In this document: piece after piece, positions 36,767-44,621 of the stretch
Position numbering within the stretch: position 1 is the stretch's first letter
Layout of the letters: each line of letters opens with the position of its first letter
Source: Microbacteriaceae bacterium VKM Ac-2854
GTDB taxonomy: Bacteria > Actinomycetota > Actinomycetes > Actinomycetales > Microbacteriaceae
Length of the DNA stretch: 64,000 bases
NCBI GenBank assembly: GCA_013205085.1
Contig: JABMLH010000006.1
Location: 62,001 to 126,000 of the forward strand
Direction: 5' to 3'
Program-made: the position numbers and the translations under genes
Notes under the pieces: generated by a model
What the model was told of the DNA's origin: nothing
Seen by the model: the letters and a program-made list of their open reading frames with translations, nothing else
The model's database searches: none

Positions 36767-38074
36767 CTACTCGTAGCGCAGCGCGTCGATCGGGTTCTGC
36801 CGCGAGGCGCGCGAGGCGGGCAGGGTGCCCGCGAGGAACGCGATGCCCATCACGATCAGCAGGATGACGGCGATCGATGCCGGTTCGAACGTCATGATCT
36901 GCAAACCGGGCAGCGTGGCGAGCACGCCGTCGGCGAGCACCGAGCTGATCACGGTGCCCACACCCGCCGCGACGGCCGCGCCGATCGCGCTGCCGAGGAA
37001 GCCGATGAACACCGCCTCCAGGGAGAACAGCGAGAAGATCCGCCCGCCGCCGAGCCCCATCGCCTTCATCAGGCCGATCTCGCGCGTGCGCTCCTGCACG
37101 CTCATCAGCAGGGTGTTGATGATGCCGAAGCTCGCCGCCAGCAGCGCGATGACGGCGAACGCGTTGAGCACACCGACGATCCCGTTCACCACCGTCTGGA
37201 AGGTGCCGAGCTGATCCGCGACCGTCTGGCCGGAGTAGCCCGCCGCTTCCAGGTCCGCCTTGATGCTCGTGACGGAGGCATCGCCGATCTGCGCGGACGC
37301 CGAGCGGTAGCTGGTCGCCACGGTCGAGGGCTTTCCGGTGTCCTGCGCGGTGACGAGCGCGTCGGAGAGCGCCTGGTTCACGCTCGCGCCGGTGGCCAGC
37401 AGTGTGGTGTTCTGCACGCCCGCGATCGTGGCGGTGACGGTGTGCTCGGCGCCGAGGTAGTCGGCGATGCCGATCGTGACCGTCTGCCCGACGGCGGCGT
37501 CCGCATCCGCGAAGCCGAGGCTGTCGACGTAGGAGTCGGGCAGCAGGATCTGCGGATCCGCGGCGCTGGAGAGCTGCGCCCCCGCCGCGAGGTCGGCCTT
37601 CGAGAAGCCGGCGAAGGCGTTCAACGAGAGCACGTACTGCTTGCTGCCGGCCGCCTCGATGTACTGCGGGCTGATCCGCACCGCGGCTTCGACACTTTGA
37701 ACCCCAGGCACCGCCTCGATCGCGGTGATGTCCGCATCCGTCAGAGCCGAGACCGTGGCGCCCGGCGCGCCGCCGCTGTTCGGCCCGCCGACCGCGGTGG
37801 TCGTCGCGGAGGACGGGCTGTACTCGGCCGGGCCGCCGTCGCTCGGCGCCGCGGTGGACACCTTGGTCACGGTGATCACGCCGCTCTCGCCGACCGCGGC
37901 GACCTGCGTGTCGATGTAGTTCGAGACGCCGGCGCCGATCGCGCTGGTGATCGTGAGGGTGAAGGCGCCGATGAAGATCGCCAGCACCGTGAGCGTGGTG
38001 CGCAGCTTGCTGCGGAAGGTGTTCGCGACCGCACTGCGGAGGATGTCGACGGCCCTCATGCTCGAGCGGCTCAT
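36767..38074 (-). CDS. MacB/FtsX-type ABC permease (second copy)
   Basis: A 435-residue permease with an N-terminal helix (about 25-48), an extracytoplasmic domain (about 50-280) and three C-terminal helices with INTLLMSVQERTREIGLMKAMG. The ATG at 38074 overlaps the ATPase stop (ATGA). It is clearly paralogous to the permease at 27743-29020, but no two-component genes accompany this copy. Likely exports or senses an envelope compound. Confidence 0.87.
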   Translation of the reverse strand: MSRSSMRAVDILRSAVANTFRSKLRTTLTVLAIFIGAFTLTITSAIGAGVSNYIDTQVAAVGESGVITVTKVSTAAPSDGGPAEYSPSSATTTAVGGPNSGGAPGATVSALTDADITAIEAVPGVQSVEAAVRISPQYIEAAGSKQYVLSLNAFAGFSKADLAAGAQLSSAADPQILLPDSYVDSLGFADADAAVGQTVTIGIADYLGAEHTVTATIAGVQNTTLLATGASVNQALSDALVTAQDTGKPSTVATSYRSASAQIGDASVTSIKADLEAAGYSGQTVADQLGTFQTVVNGIVGVLNAFAVIALLAASFGIINTLLMSVQERTREIGLMKAMGLGGGRIFSLFSLEAVFIGFLGSAIGAAVAAGVGTVISSVLADGVLATLPGLQIMTFEPASIAVILLIVMGIAFLAGTLPASRASRQNPIDALRYE

Positions 38075-38781
38075 GCGACGGCTCCCGCCGCGTGCCGCCC
38101 CGCGTGCACATCCTCAAGCCCGTCACGGATGTGCAACTCGCGATCGCAGCGCGCCGCGAGGTCGGGGTCGTGGGTGACGACCACGAGGGTGATGCCGCGC
38201 TCGCGCTGCAGGCCGAAGAGGATGTCCTCGACCACCTCGCCCGTTGTGGTGTCGAGGTTGCCGGTGGGCTCGTCCGCGAAGATCACGGAGGGGTCGTTCA
38301 CCAGGGCGCGCGCGATCACGGCGCGCTGCTTCTGCCCGCCGCTGAGCGCGGTCGCCTTGTTCTTCGCCTTGTCCGCGAGCTGCAGTTGGTCCAGCGCTTC
38401 CATCCCGCGGCGCTTGCGCTCGCGCGCCGGCACCCCCGCGATCATCAGCGGCAGCGTGACGTTCTCCAGCACGCTGGCGTTCGCGGTGAGGAAGAACTGC
38501 TGGAAGACGAAGCCGAAGGTGGCGTTGCGGGTGCGGTTCAACTCGGCGCCGCGCAGGGTGGCCACGTCGCGGCCGTGCAGCTCGATCGTGCCGGTGGTGG
38601 GCCCGTCCAGGAGCGCCAGCACGTGCATCAGGGTCGACTTGCCGGATCCGCTCTTGCCGACGATCGCGAGCGACTCCCCCTCGCCGATCTCGAAGGAGAC
38701 GCCCTTCAGGGCGTCGAAGCGGTTGACGCCGCGGCCGTACGTCTTGGTGACGTCGCGGGCGGCGAGGACGGGTGTGGGCAC
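38071..38781 (-). CDS. ABC transporter ATPase (MacB/LolD-like, second copy)
   Basis: A 236-residue ATPase with Walker A GKSGSGKST, FVFQQFFL, LSGGQKQR, Walker B SVIFADEPTGNLD and VTHD. The GTG at 38781 has GGAGGTG upstream at good spacing, so longer in-frame starts are rejected. Operon partner of the permease at 36767-38074. Element A (38890-38955) lies in the divergent gap upstream. Confidence 0.9.
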   Translation of the reverse strand: MPTPVLAARDVTKTYGRGVNRFDALKGVSFEIGEGESLAIVGKSGSGKSTLMHVLALLDGPTTGTIELHGRDVATLRGAELNRTRNATFGFVFQQFFLTANASVLENVTLPLMIAGVPARERKRRGMEALDQLQLADKAKNKATALSGGQKQRAVIARALVNDPSVIFADEPTGNLDTTTGEVVEDILFGLQRERGITLVVVTHDPDLAARCDRELHIRDGLEDVHAGRHAAGAVA

Positions 38782-38889
38782 GAGGCACCTCCGGGTCGGG
38801 AACCCTTCCAGCCTGGCCGCGACGGCACCCCGGCGCGTCGGCCCCGCGGATGGTCGCGCACTACTCCCGCGGGCGTACGACGCCGGCCC

Positions 38890-38955
38890 AAGCCCGGGTT
38901 GTCGCGGAGCGTCCCCGCCGCGCCGGATTCGGACGCGTAGCGACAACCCGGGCTT
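38890..38955. repeat. Nested inverted-repeat element A
   Basis: Arms AAGCCCGGGTTGTCGC and GCGACAACCCGGGCTT (16 bp, perfect) flank a 34-nt centre that contains a second pair, GCGTCC/GGACGC. Beyond a small bulge, GGCCC and GGGCC extend the pairing. It lies midway between two divergent start codons (38781 and 39075), so it is not a terminator. Confidence 0.8.
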
Positions 38956-39074
38956 TCACGGGCCGTGATCCGAGGAGTCCTCCTTCGTTACGTCGCGTTG
39001 CGCGGATCCGCACGGGGCGACCGTGCCGCCGCGTAACGTCGCGACGTCCGCCCACGCACTCGAACGGAACCTCT

Positions 39075-40526
39075 ATGCCGTCCCGCATCGTCCTCAACGC
39101 CTTCGACATGACCTGTGTCGGGCATCAGGCGCCCGGCCTCTGGCGGCACCCCGACTCGCAGGCCGACCGCTACAACGAGCTCGACTACTGGGTGAACCTG
39201 GCGCAGACGCTGGAGCGCGGCACCTTCGACGCCCTCTTCCTCGCCGACGTGCTCGGCGTGTACGACGTCTACCGCGGCTCCGTCGGCCCCGCGCTGATCG
39301 ACTCCGCGCAGGTGCCGGTGAACGACCCGCTGCTGCAGATCCCGGCGATGGCCGCCGCCACGAAGAACCTCGGCTTCGGCGTCACCATCTCCCCCACCTA
39401 CGAGCAGCCGTACGCCCTCGCGCGCCGACTCTCGACCCTCGACCACCTCACCAAGGGCCGGATCGGCTGGAACGTGGTCACCTCGTACCTCGAGTCCGCC
39501 GCGCAGAACCTCGGGCTCGAGCGCCAGATCCCGCACGACGAGCGTTACGAGATCGCGGAGGAGTTCCTCGACGTCAGCTACAAGCTCTGGGAGGGCTCCT
39601 GGGAGGAGGGCGCCGTGCTGCGCGATCGCGAGCGCGGCGTGTTCACCGACCCGCGCAAGGTGCATCCGATCGGGCACGTCGGCACGCACTACCGCGTGCC
39701 CGGCATCCACCTCTCCGAGCCCTCACCGCAGCGCACGCCGGTGATCTTCCAGGCCGGCGCGTCGCCGCGGGGCATCGACTTCTCGGCCAAGCACGGCGAG
39801 GCCGTCTTCATCAACGCGATCCAGCCCGAACTGACCCGGCGCACCACGGATGCGATCCGCGACCGGGCGGAGGCACACGGCCGAAAGCGCACGGATCCGA
39901 AGATCCTGATCCTCGCCACGGTGATCGTCGCCGAGACGGACGAGGCGGCGCAGGCCAAGTACGCCGACTACAAGACGTACTCCTCCCGCGAGGGCGCGAT
40001 GACGTTCTACGGCGGCTGGTCGGGGCTGGACCTCTCGCAGTTCCCGGCCGACGAGCCGCTCAGTTACGTCGACACGGACGCGGTGCGCAGCGCCCTCTCG
40101 ATCTTCACCAAGGCCGACCCCGAACGCGCCTGGACCCCGAACGACGTCGCCGAGTACCTCGGCATCGGCGGCATCGGGCCGGTCATCGTCGGCTCGCCCA
40201 GCACCGTCGCGGACGAGCTGGAGCGCTGGGTCGACGTGGCCGGCATCGACGGCTTCAACCTCGCCTACGTGGTCACGCCGGGCACCTTCGAGGACTTCGT
40301 CGACCTCGCCGTACCCGAGCTGCGCCGCCGCGGCCGGGTCTGGGAGGAGTACGAGGGCTCGACGCTGCGCGAGTACCTCAGCGGACCGGGTAACGCCCGC
40401 GTGCCGGATTCGCACCCCGCCGCCGCCTACCGCGGCGCCTACGTCGGCAAGGCCAGCGCCGCCGACGGTCTGCCCGACGAGGTCCTCCGGGTCCTCCCCG
40501 ACGACGAGCCGGAGCCCGTTCGATGA
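39075..40526 (+). CDS. LLM flavin-dependent monooxygenase (NtaA/SnaA/DszA family)
   Basis: A 483-residue bacterial luciferase-like monooxygenase. Family marks are the N-terminal GLWRHPDSQADRYNELDYWV, FLADVLGVYD, the flavin-site region GRIGWNVVTSYLESAAQN, and VIFQAGASPRG. Close families use FMNH2 to oxidise sulfones, dimethylsulfide or chelators. It heads a three-gene operon with two DszC/SfnB-like proteins, overlapping the next gene by 4 nt (ATGA). That set suggests oxidation of an organosulfur compound for sulfur supply. The ATG at 39075 begins the conserved SRIVLNAF; the upstream in-frame extension is not conserved-looking. Confidence 0.88.
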   Translation: MPSRIVLNAFDMTCVGHQAPGLWRHPDSQADRYNELDYWVNLAQTLERGTFDALFLADVLGVYDVYRGSVGPALIDSAQVPVNDPLLQIPAMAAATKNLGFGVTISPTYEQPYALARRLSTLDHLTKGRIGWNVVTSYLESAAQNLGLERQIPHDERYEIAEEFLDVSYKLWEGSWEEGAVLRDRERGVFTDPRKVHPIGHVGTHYRVPGIHLSEPSPQRTPVIFQAGASPRGIDFSAKHGEAVFINAIQPELTRRTTDAIRDRAEAHGRKRTDPKILILATVIVAETDEAAQAKYADYKTYSSREGAMTFYGGWSGLDLSQFPADEPLSYVDTDAVRSALSIFTKADPERAWTPNDVAEYLGIGGIGPVIVGSPSTVADELERWVDVAGIDGFNLAYVVTPGTFEDFVDLAVPELRRRGRVWEEYEGSTLREYLSGPGNARVPDSHPAAAYRGAYVGKASAADGLPDEVLRVLPDDEPEPVR

Positions 40527-41734
40527 CTCAGCCCCGTTCCCACTGGAACCACATCGCCACCCCCGAGGAGCACGCCCGCTGGGATGCCGTCGCGTACGAG
40601 GTCGCCGAGACGCTCGCCGCGGATGTGCTCGCGCGCGACCGCGGCAACCTCGACCCGACCGAGGAGCTAGAGCCGCTGCGCTCCTCCGGCCTGGTCAACC
40701 TGCTCGACCCCGCCGAGTACGGCGGCGGCGGCGCGGTCTGGAGCACGGCATTCCGGGTGATCCGCATCCTCGCCTCGGCGGATGCGTCGCTCGCGCAGAT
40801 CCTGCTCTACCACTACGTCAACTCCTCGAACATCGCGTTCTCGGCCGAGCCGAGCGAGCGCGAGCGCTTCTTCCGCGCCACGATCGAGGGCCGCTGGCTC
40901 TGGGGCGACTCGGTGAACCCGGTCGACCCGGATCTCGAGCTGACGCCGCGCGGCGACGGCTTCGAGCTGAACGGGCTGAAGCGCTTCTCCACCGGCGTCT
41001 CCTCGGGTGACGCGGTGCTGGTGAACGCCGTGATCGCCTCCGGCGAGCGAGCCGGGGAGACGCTGAGCTTCGTGATCCCCCGCGACCGCGAGGGCATCGA
41101 GCCGCTGGGCGACTGGGACTACCTCGGCCAGCGCCAGAGCGCCTCCGGCTCCGTGCGCTTCACCGGTGTGCGGGTGGACGCCGCCGAGGTGCTCGGCGCC
41201 CTGGTCGACGAGCCCTTCGCGACCCTGGTGACCCCCTCCATCCAGCTCGGCTTCGGCAACCTCTACCTCGGCATCGCGCAGGGCGCGCTGGCCAAGGGCC
41301 GCGGGCTGACCCTGGCGCGGAAGAACTCGTGGTTCCTCTCGGGAGTCGAGACCTACGCGCAGGATCCGTTCGTGCGCCGGCTCTACGGCGACCTCGTCGC
41401 GAACACCGCCGCCGCGGAGGCGCTCGCCGACCGCGCCGGCGCGCTGCACGACGCCGAGATCGCCCGCGGCTGGGACGTCACCGCCGAGTCGCGTGCGGCG
41501 CAAGCGATCGAGATCGCGAAGGTCAAGATCGTCACGGATGCGCTCGCGCTGGACGTGACCACCCGCGTCTACGAGGCGACCGGCTCCTCCTCCGCGAAGA
41601 GCTCGGTGGGCCTCGACCTGTACTGGCGCAACGTCCGCACCCACTCGCTGCACGACCCCGTGGACTACAAGAAGTTCGAGGTGGGCGCCAACTTCCTGAC
41701 CGGCGACGTGCAGCCGCTGTCGCTGTACACATGA
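40523..41734 (+). CDS. DszC/SfnB-like acyl-CoA dehydrogenase-fold monooxygenase, copy 1
   Basis: A 403-residue flavoprotein of the acyl-CoA dehydrogenase fold (helical N-terminal domain, beta middle domain with LNGLKRFSTG, helical C-terminal domain). It has the DszC/SfnB character, with a hydroxylating rather than dehydrogenating active site, and would use reduced flavin to oxygenate a sulfur substrate. ATG at 40523 overlaps the LLM gene, and the stop overlaps the next gene, both by 4 nt. No flavin reductase is encoded in the operon. Confidence 0.85.
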   Translation: MTQPRSHWNHIATPEEHARWDAVAYEVAETLAADVLARDRGNLDPTEELEPLRSSGLVNLLDPAEYGGGGAVWSTAFRVIRILASADASLAQILLYHYVNSSNIAFSAEPSERERFFRATIEGRWLWGDSVNPVDPDLELTPRGDGFELNGLKRFSTGVSSGDAVLVNAVIASGERAGETLSFVIPRDREGIEPLGDWDYLGQRQSASGSVRFTGVRVDAAEVLGALVDEPFATLVTPSIQLGFGNLYLGIAQGALAKGRGLTLARKNSWFLSGVETYAQDPFVRRLYGDLVANTAAAEALADRAGALHDAEIARGWDVTAESRAAQAIEIAKVKIVTDALALDVTTRVYEATGSSSAKSSVGLDLYWRNVRTHSLHDPVDYKKFEVGANFLTGDVQPLSLYT

Positions 41735-42897
41735 GCCTCGCAGAGGCGCGCGCCGCGTTCCGGCCGATCTTCGCCGAGATCGCCGCGGGCGCGGTGCAGC
41801 GCGAACTCGACCGCGCGCTGCCGTTCGAGCCGATCGCGCGGCTGCGCGGCGCCCGCTTCGGCGGCCTGCGCGTTCCGCTCGAGGCGGGCGGCTGGGGGTT
41901 GTCCGTCCGCGACACCGCGTCGCTGCTGATCGAGCTGGCGACGGCGGATTCGAACGTCGCGCAGGCGCTGCGCGGCCACTTCGCGTTCGTGGAGGACCAG
42001 CTGTCCTTCCCGCCGTCACCGGCACGCGACGGCTGGCTGCGCCGACTCGCCGCGGGCGAGCTGGTCGGCAACGCCTGGAGCGAGATCGGCACGGCGGCGG
42101 TCGGCGTGACGCAGACCGCGCTGACGCGGCGCGGCGACGAGCTGTTCGTGAACGGTACCAAGTACTACTCCACCGGCACGATCTTCGCCGACTGGACCGA
42201 CGTCACGGTGCGCCGCGAGGACGGCACAACAACCGCCGCTGTGATCCGCGTCGACCAGCCGGGCGTTGTGGCGACGGACGACTGGGTGGGCTTCGGCCAG
42301 AAGCTCTCGGGCAGCGGCACCACGGTGTTCACGGATGCGCGGGTCGAGCCGGAGCACGTCTTCGACTCGATCATCCGCGCGCCGCACCAGACGCCGTTCT
42401 TCCAGCTCGAGCTGCTCGCCGTGCTGGCGGGGATCGCCGCCGCGGTGGAGCGAGATGCGGTCGCCGCCGTGCGCACGCGCTCGCGGGTGTACAGCCACGG
42501 GCTCGCCGACCACGGCCGAGACGACGCGCAGATCCAGGAGGTGGTCGGCTCGATCTCGGCGATCGCCTTCGGCGCCCGGGCCGCCGTGCTGATCGCGGCG
42601 GAGGCGGTCGACGAGGCGGCAGCGGATCCTTCGCTGGTGCCCTCAGCGGGCGCCGAGGTCTACCGGGCGCAGGTGCTGCTCACCGAATCGGTGCCGCGGG
42701 CCGCGACACAGCTGTTCGACGCCCTGGGATCCTCCGGGGTCGCCGCCGGCGCGGCGCTCGATCGGCACTGGCGCAACGCCCGCACCGTCGGCGCGCACAA
42801 CCCCGTGATCTACAAGCAGCGCATCGTCGGCGACTGGGCACTGAACGGCACCCCGCCGCCGCTCGCCTGGTCGATCGGCGTGGGGCGGCCGGCGTAG
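41731..42897 (+). CDS. DszC/SfnB-like acyl-CoA dehydrogenase-fold monooxygenase, copy 2
   Basis: A 388-residue relative of the preceding protein (VNGTKYYSTGTIFADW corresponds to its middle-domain motif; the C-terminal RHWRNARTVGAHNPV parallels YWRNVRTHSLHDPV). The pair may act on successive oxidation states or form a hetero-oligomer. ATG at 41731 overlaps by 4 nt. Last gene of the operon; element B follows 49 nt later. Confidence 0.85.
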   Translation: MSLAEARAAFRPIFAEIAAGAVQRELDRALPFEPIARLRGARFGGLRVPLEAGGWGLSVRDTASLLIELATADSNVAQALRGHFAFVEDQLSFPPSPARDGWLRRLAAGELVGNAWSEIGTAAVGVTQTALTRRGDELFVNGTKYYSTGTIFADWTDVTVRREDGTTTAAVIRVDQPGVVATDDWVGFGQKLSGSGTTVFTDARVEPEHVFDSIIRAPHQTPFFQLELLAVLAGIAAAVERDAVAAVRTRSRVYSHGLADHGRDDAQIQEVVGSISAIAFGARAAVLIAAEAVDEAAADPSLVPSAGAEVYRAQVLLTESVPRAATQLFDALGSSGVAAGAALDRHWRNARTVGAHNPVIYKQRIVGDWALNGTPPPLAWSIGVGRPA

Positions 42898-42945
42898 ACC
42901 GCGGTCCCGCCCGCCGCCGAACGCCGCCCGAGTCCCCGGGTGCCC

Positions 42946-43019
42946 GCAGTAAATGACGTTGATCGGACCCTTCGACGCCTTTTCGAGCCGGATGAGCCGC
43001 ATCCAGCGTCATTTGCTGC
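42946..43019. repeat. Nested inverted-repeat element B
   Basis: Arms GCAGTAAATGACG and CGTCATTTGCTGC pair over 13 positions with one G-U, around a 48-nt centre that holds a hairpin GGATG-AGCCG-CATCC. It lies between two co-directional genes (stop 42897, start 43081). Confidence 0.7.
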
Positions 43020-43080
43020 ACCCACCAACCGGTCAGGATCGAAGAAGCGCCCGCTCGGCTCCGTCACTACCGTGGCATCC

Positions 43081-43680
43081 ATGACACTCATCACCTCCGT
43101 GACCATCGAGGCCGACGACCCGACCGCCGCCGAGAGCTTCTACGCCACCGCCTTCGATCTCGGCCCGCTTGTGCGGGTGCGCGCCGCATCCGCCGCGACC
43201 AGCGGATTCCGCGGCTTCACCCTCTCGCTCCTCGCGAGCCAGCCGGCGAACGTGATCGCCCTCACCGACGCGGCGCTGGCCGCCGGCGCCACCAGCCTCA
43301 AGCCGGCGGCCAAGTCGCTCTGGGGCTTCGGCTCCTCCGTGCAGGCACCGGACGGCACCATCTGGACCATCGCCAGCTCCTCGAAGAAGGACACCGCACC
43401 CGCCTCCCGCGAGGTGCAGAACGTCGTGCTGCTGATCGCGCCCGAGGACGTCGCCGCGAGCCGCGACTTCTACGTCGCCCACGGCCTCACCGTCGGCAAG
43501 AGCTTCGGCCGCAAGTACGTCGAGTTCGACCTGCCCGGCAGCCCCATCGGCTTCGGGCTGAACCCCCGGCGACTGCTCGCCAAGAACGCCGGCGTCGCAC
43601 CAGAGGGCAGCGGCTCGCACCGCCTCGCGATCACCGGCGCCGCCTTCACCGACCCCGACGGCTTCGTCTGGGAGGCGTGA
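43081..43680 (+). CDS. VOC-family (glyoxalase-like) protein
   Basis: A 199-residue protein with two beta-alpha-beta-beta-beta modules of the vicinal-oxygen-chelate fold (about 1-105 and 113-199). ADDPTAAESFYATAF and PEDVAASRDFYVAHG are the paired module starts. The metal ligands are not obvious and it may be a binding protein rather than a dioxygenase or lyase. ATG at 43081; the in-frame extension to 42940 would read through element B and is rejected. Confidence 0.82.
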   Translation: MTLITSVTIEADDPTAAESFYATAFDLGPLVRVRAASAATSGFRGFTLSLLASQPANVIALTDAALAAGATSLKPAAKSLWGFGSSVQAPDGTIWTIASSSKKDTAPASREVQNVVLLIAPEDVAASRDFYVAHGLTVGKSFGRKYVEFDLPGSPIGFGLNPRRLLAKNAGVAPEGSGSHRLAITGAAFTDPDGFVWEA

Positions 43681-43712
43681 ACGCCGTCAGGGGGAGGTCA
43701 TCAGCGGGGGCG

Positions 43713-44024
43713 TCAGCGCAGCGGCACCGGCACGCGGTCGGGGCTGGTCCACTCGATCGCGATGCGCTCGGCCGCGCCGCCGCGGCGCAGTTCGGCCTCG
43801 AGGCCCGCGATCACCACGGGCATCAGCTCCCGCCGGTCGACCACCAGGTCGAGTAGGAGCTGCCCGATCCGCCGCGTCACGATGACGGAGCCCGCACCCG
43901 GCACCAGCGCCAGGAACGTGTGCTCGTCGATCCGGATGTTCCGGTGCTGTCGCAGCCGGTTGAGCAGCAGCGGCTGCACGTGCACGTCGGCGCGGGGGCG
44001 GACGGTGGCTCGGAGAGCGATCAT
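43713..44024 (-). CDS. Hypothetical protein, 103 residues
   Basis: A short, mixed alpha/beta soluble protein without a recognised family (VHVQPLLLNRLRQHRNI, DEHTFLALVPGAGSVIVTRRIGQLLLD). ATG at 44024 is the first plausible start; the upstream extension overlaps the divergent lipoprotein gene. Codon use looks genuine. No functional inference. Confidence 0.6.
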   Translation of the reverse strand: MIALRATVRPRADVHVQPLLLNRLRQHRNIRIDEHTFLALVPGAGSVIVTRRIGQLLLDLVVDRRELMPVVIAGLEAELRRGGAAERIAIEWTSPDRVPVPLR

Positions 44025-44134
44025 GGCGCCAGGATGCGCGGCGAACGCGTCGCGCGGATGAACGGAGGCGGATGCGCGGATGACACCTCGGCGTCCGACT
44101 CGTAGGGTGGATCCGACGGTCGATGGGGGCAACG

Positions 44135-44593
44135 ATGGTTCGAATGCGCGCGATGGTGGTACCTGCGGTTCTCGCCGTGACTCTGACAGGCTGCGCGCCG
44201 GACGCGTACGGCTTACGCAGCGGCGACTCCGTCGCGGCCTTCCCGGTTCTCGGCGAGGAGCAGACGGAACGGGATCAGGTCACGCCGCTCCCCGAGACGA
44301 CGCTCGACGCGGATTCGACCCGGTACCTCGGCAGCGACGACGGCCGTTCGCTCTATCTCGGCATCGACCCCGAGAAGCAATCGGTCTGCCTGATCGCGAC
44401 CTTCGACGGCGATCCCGACCAGGAGACCCAGGCCTGCTCCCAGGCCGTGCCGACCGTGGCTACGGGCCAGCCGGTCGTCACCGGGAGTTTCGGCCCCGGC
44501 TCGCCCAGTTACTCCCTCTGGAACATCCAGAGCATCGGCGCCGCCGAAGACGCCGGCTGGCGCCGCATCTCGGACCTGCTCTGGACGCGGTGA
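44135..44593 (+). CDS. Small predicted lipoprotein
   Basis: A 152-residue protein with a signal sequence (MVRMRAMVVPAVLAVT) ending in the lipobox LTGC, so it is probably attached to the outer face of the membrane. The mature part is acidic and has two further Cys that could form a disulfide. The ATG at 44135 has GGGGGC upstream and gives a normal signal length; another ATG is at 44123. Function unknown. Confidence 0.75.
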   Translation: MVRMRAMVVPAVLAVTLTGCAPDAYGLRSGDSVAAFPVLGEEQTERDQVTPLPETTLDADSTRYLGSDDGRSLYLGIDPEKQSVCLIATFDGDPDQETQACSQAVPTVATGQPVVTGSFGPGSPSYSLWNIQSIGAAEDAGWRRISDLLWTR

Positions 44594-44621
44594 CCGCGCC
44601 GCGCCTCGGTATCGTTCAGCC

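Noticed and set aside
35885-38968. Open frame of 1027 codons on the plus strand
   Set aside because: It lies opposite the hydrolase and MacB-like genes, is His/Arg/Asp-rich with no domain, and is a typical GC-bias shadow. The same applies to the long frames at 7028-9463, 44616-47678 (minus) and 32114-34330.
42940-43080. Upstream start for the VOC protein
   Set aside because: The added codons translate element B and lack a ribosome site; ATG at 43081 is enough.
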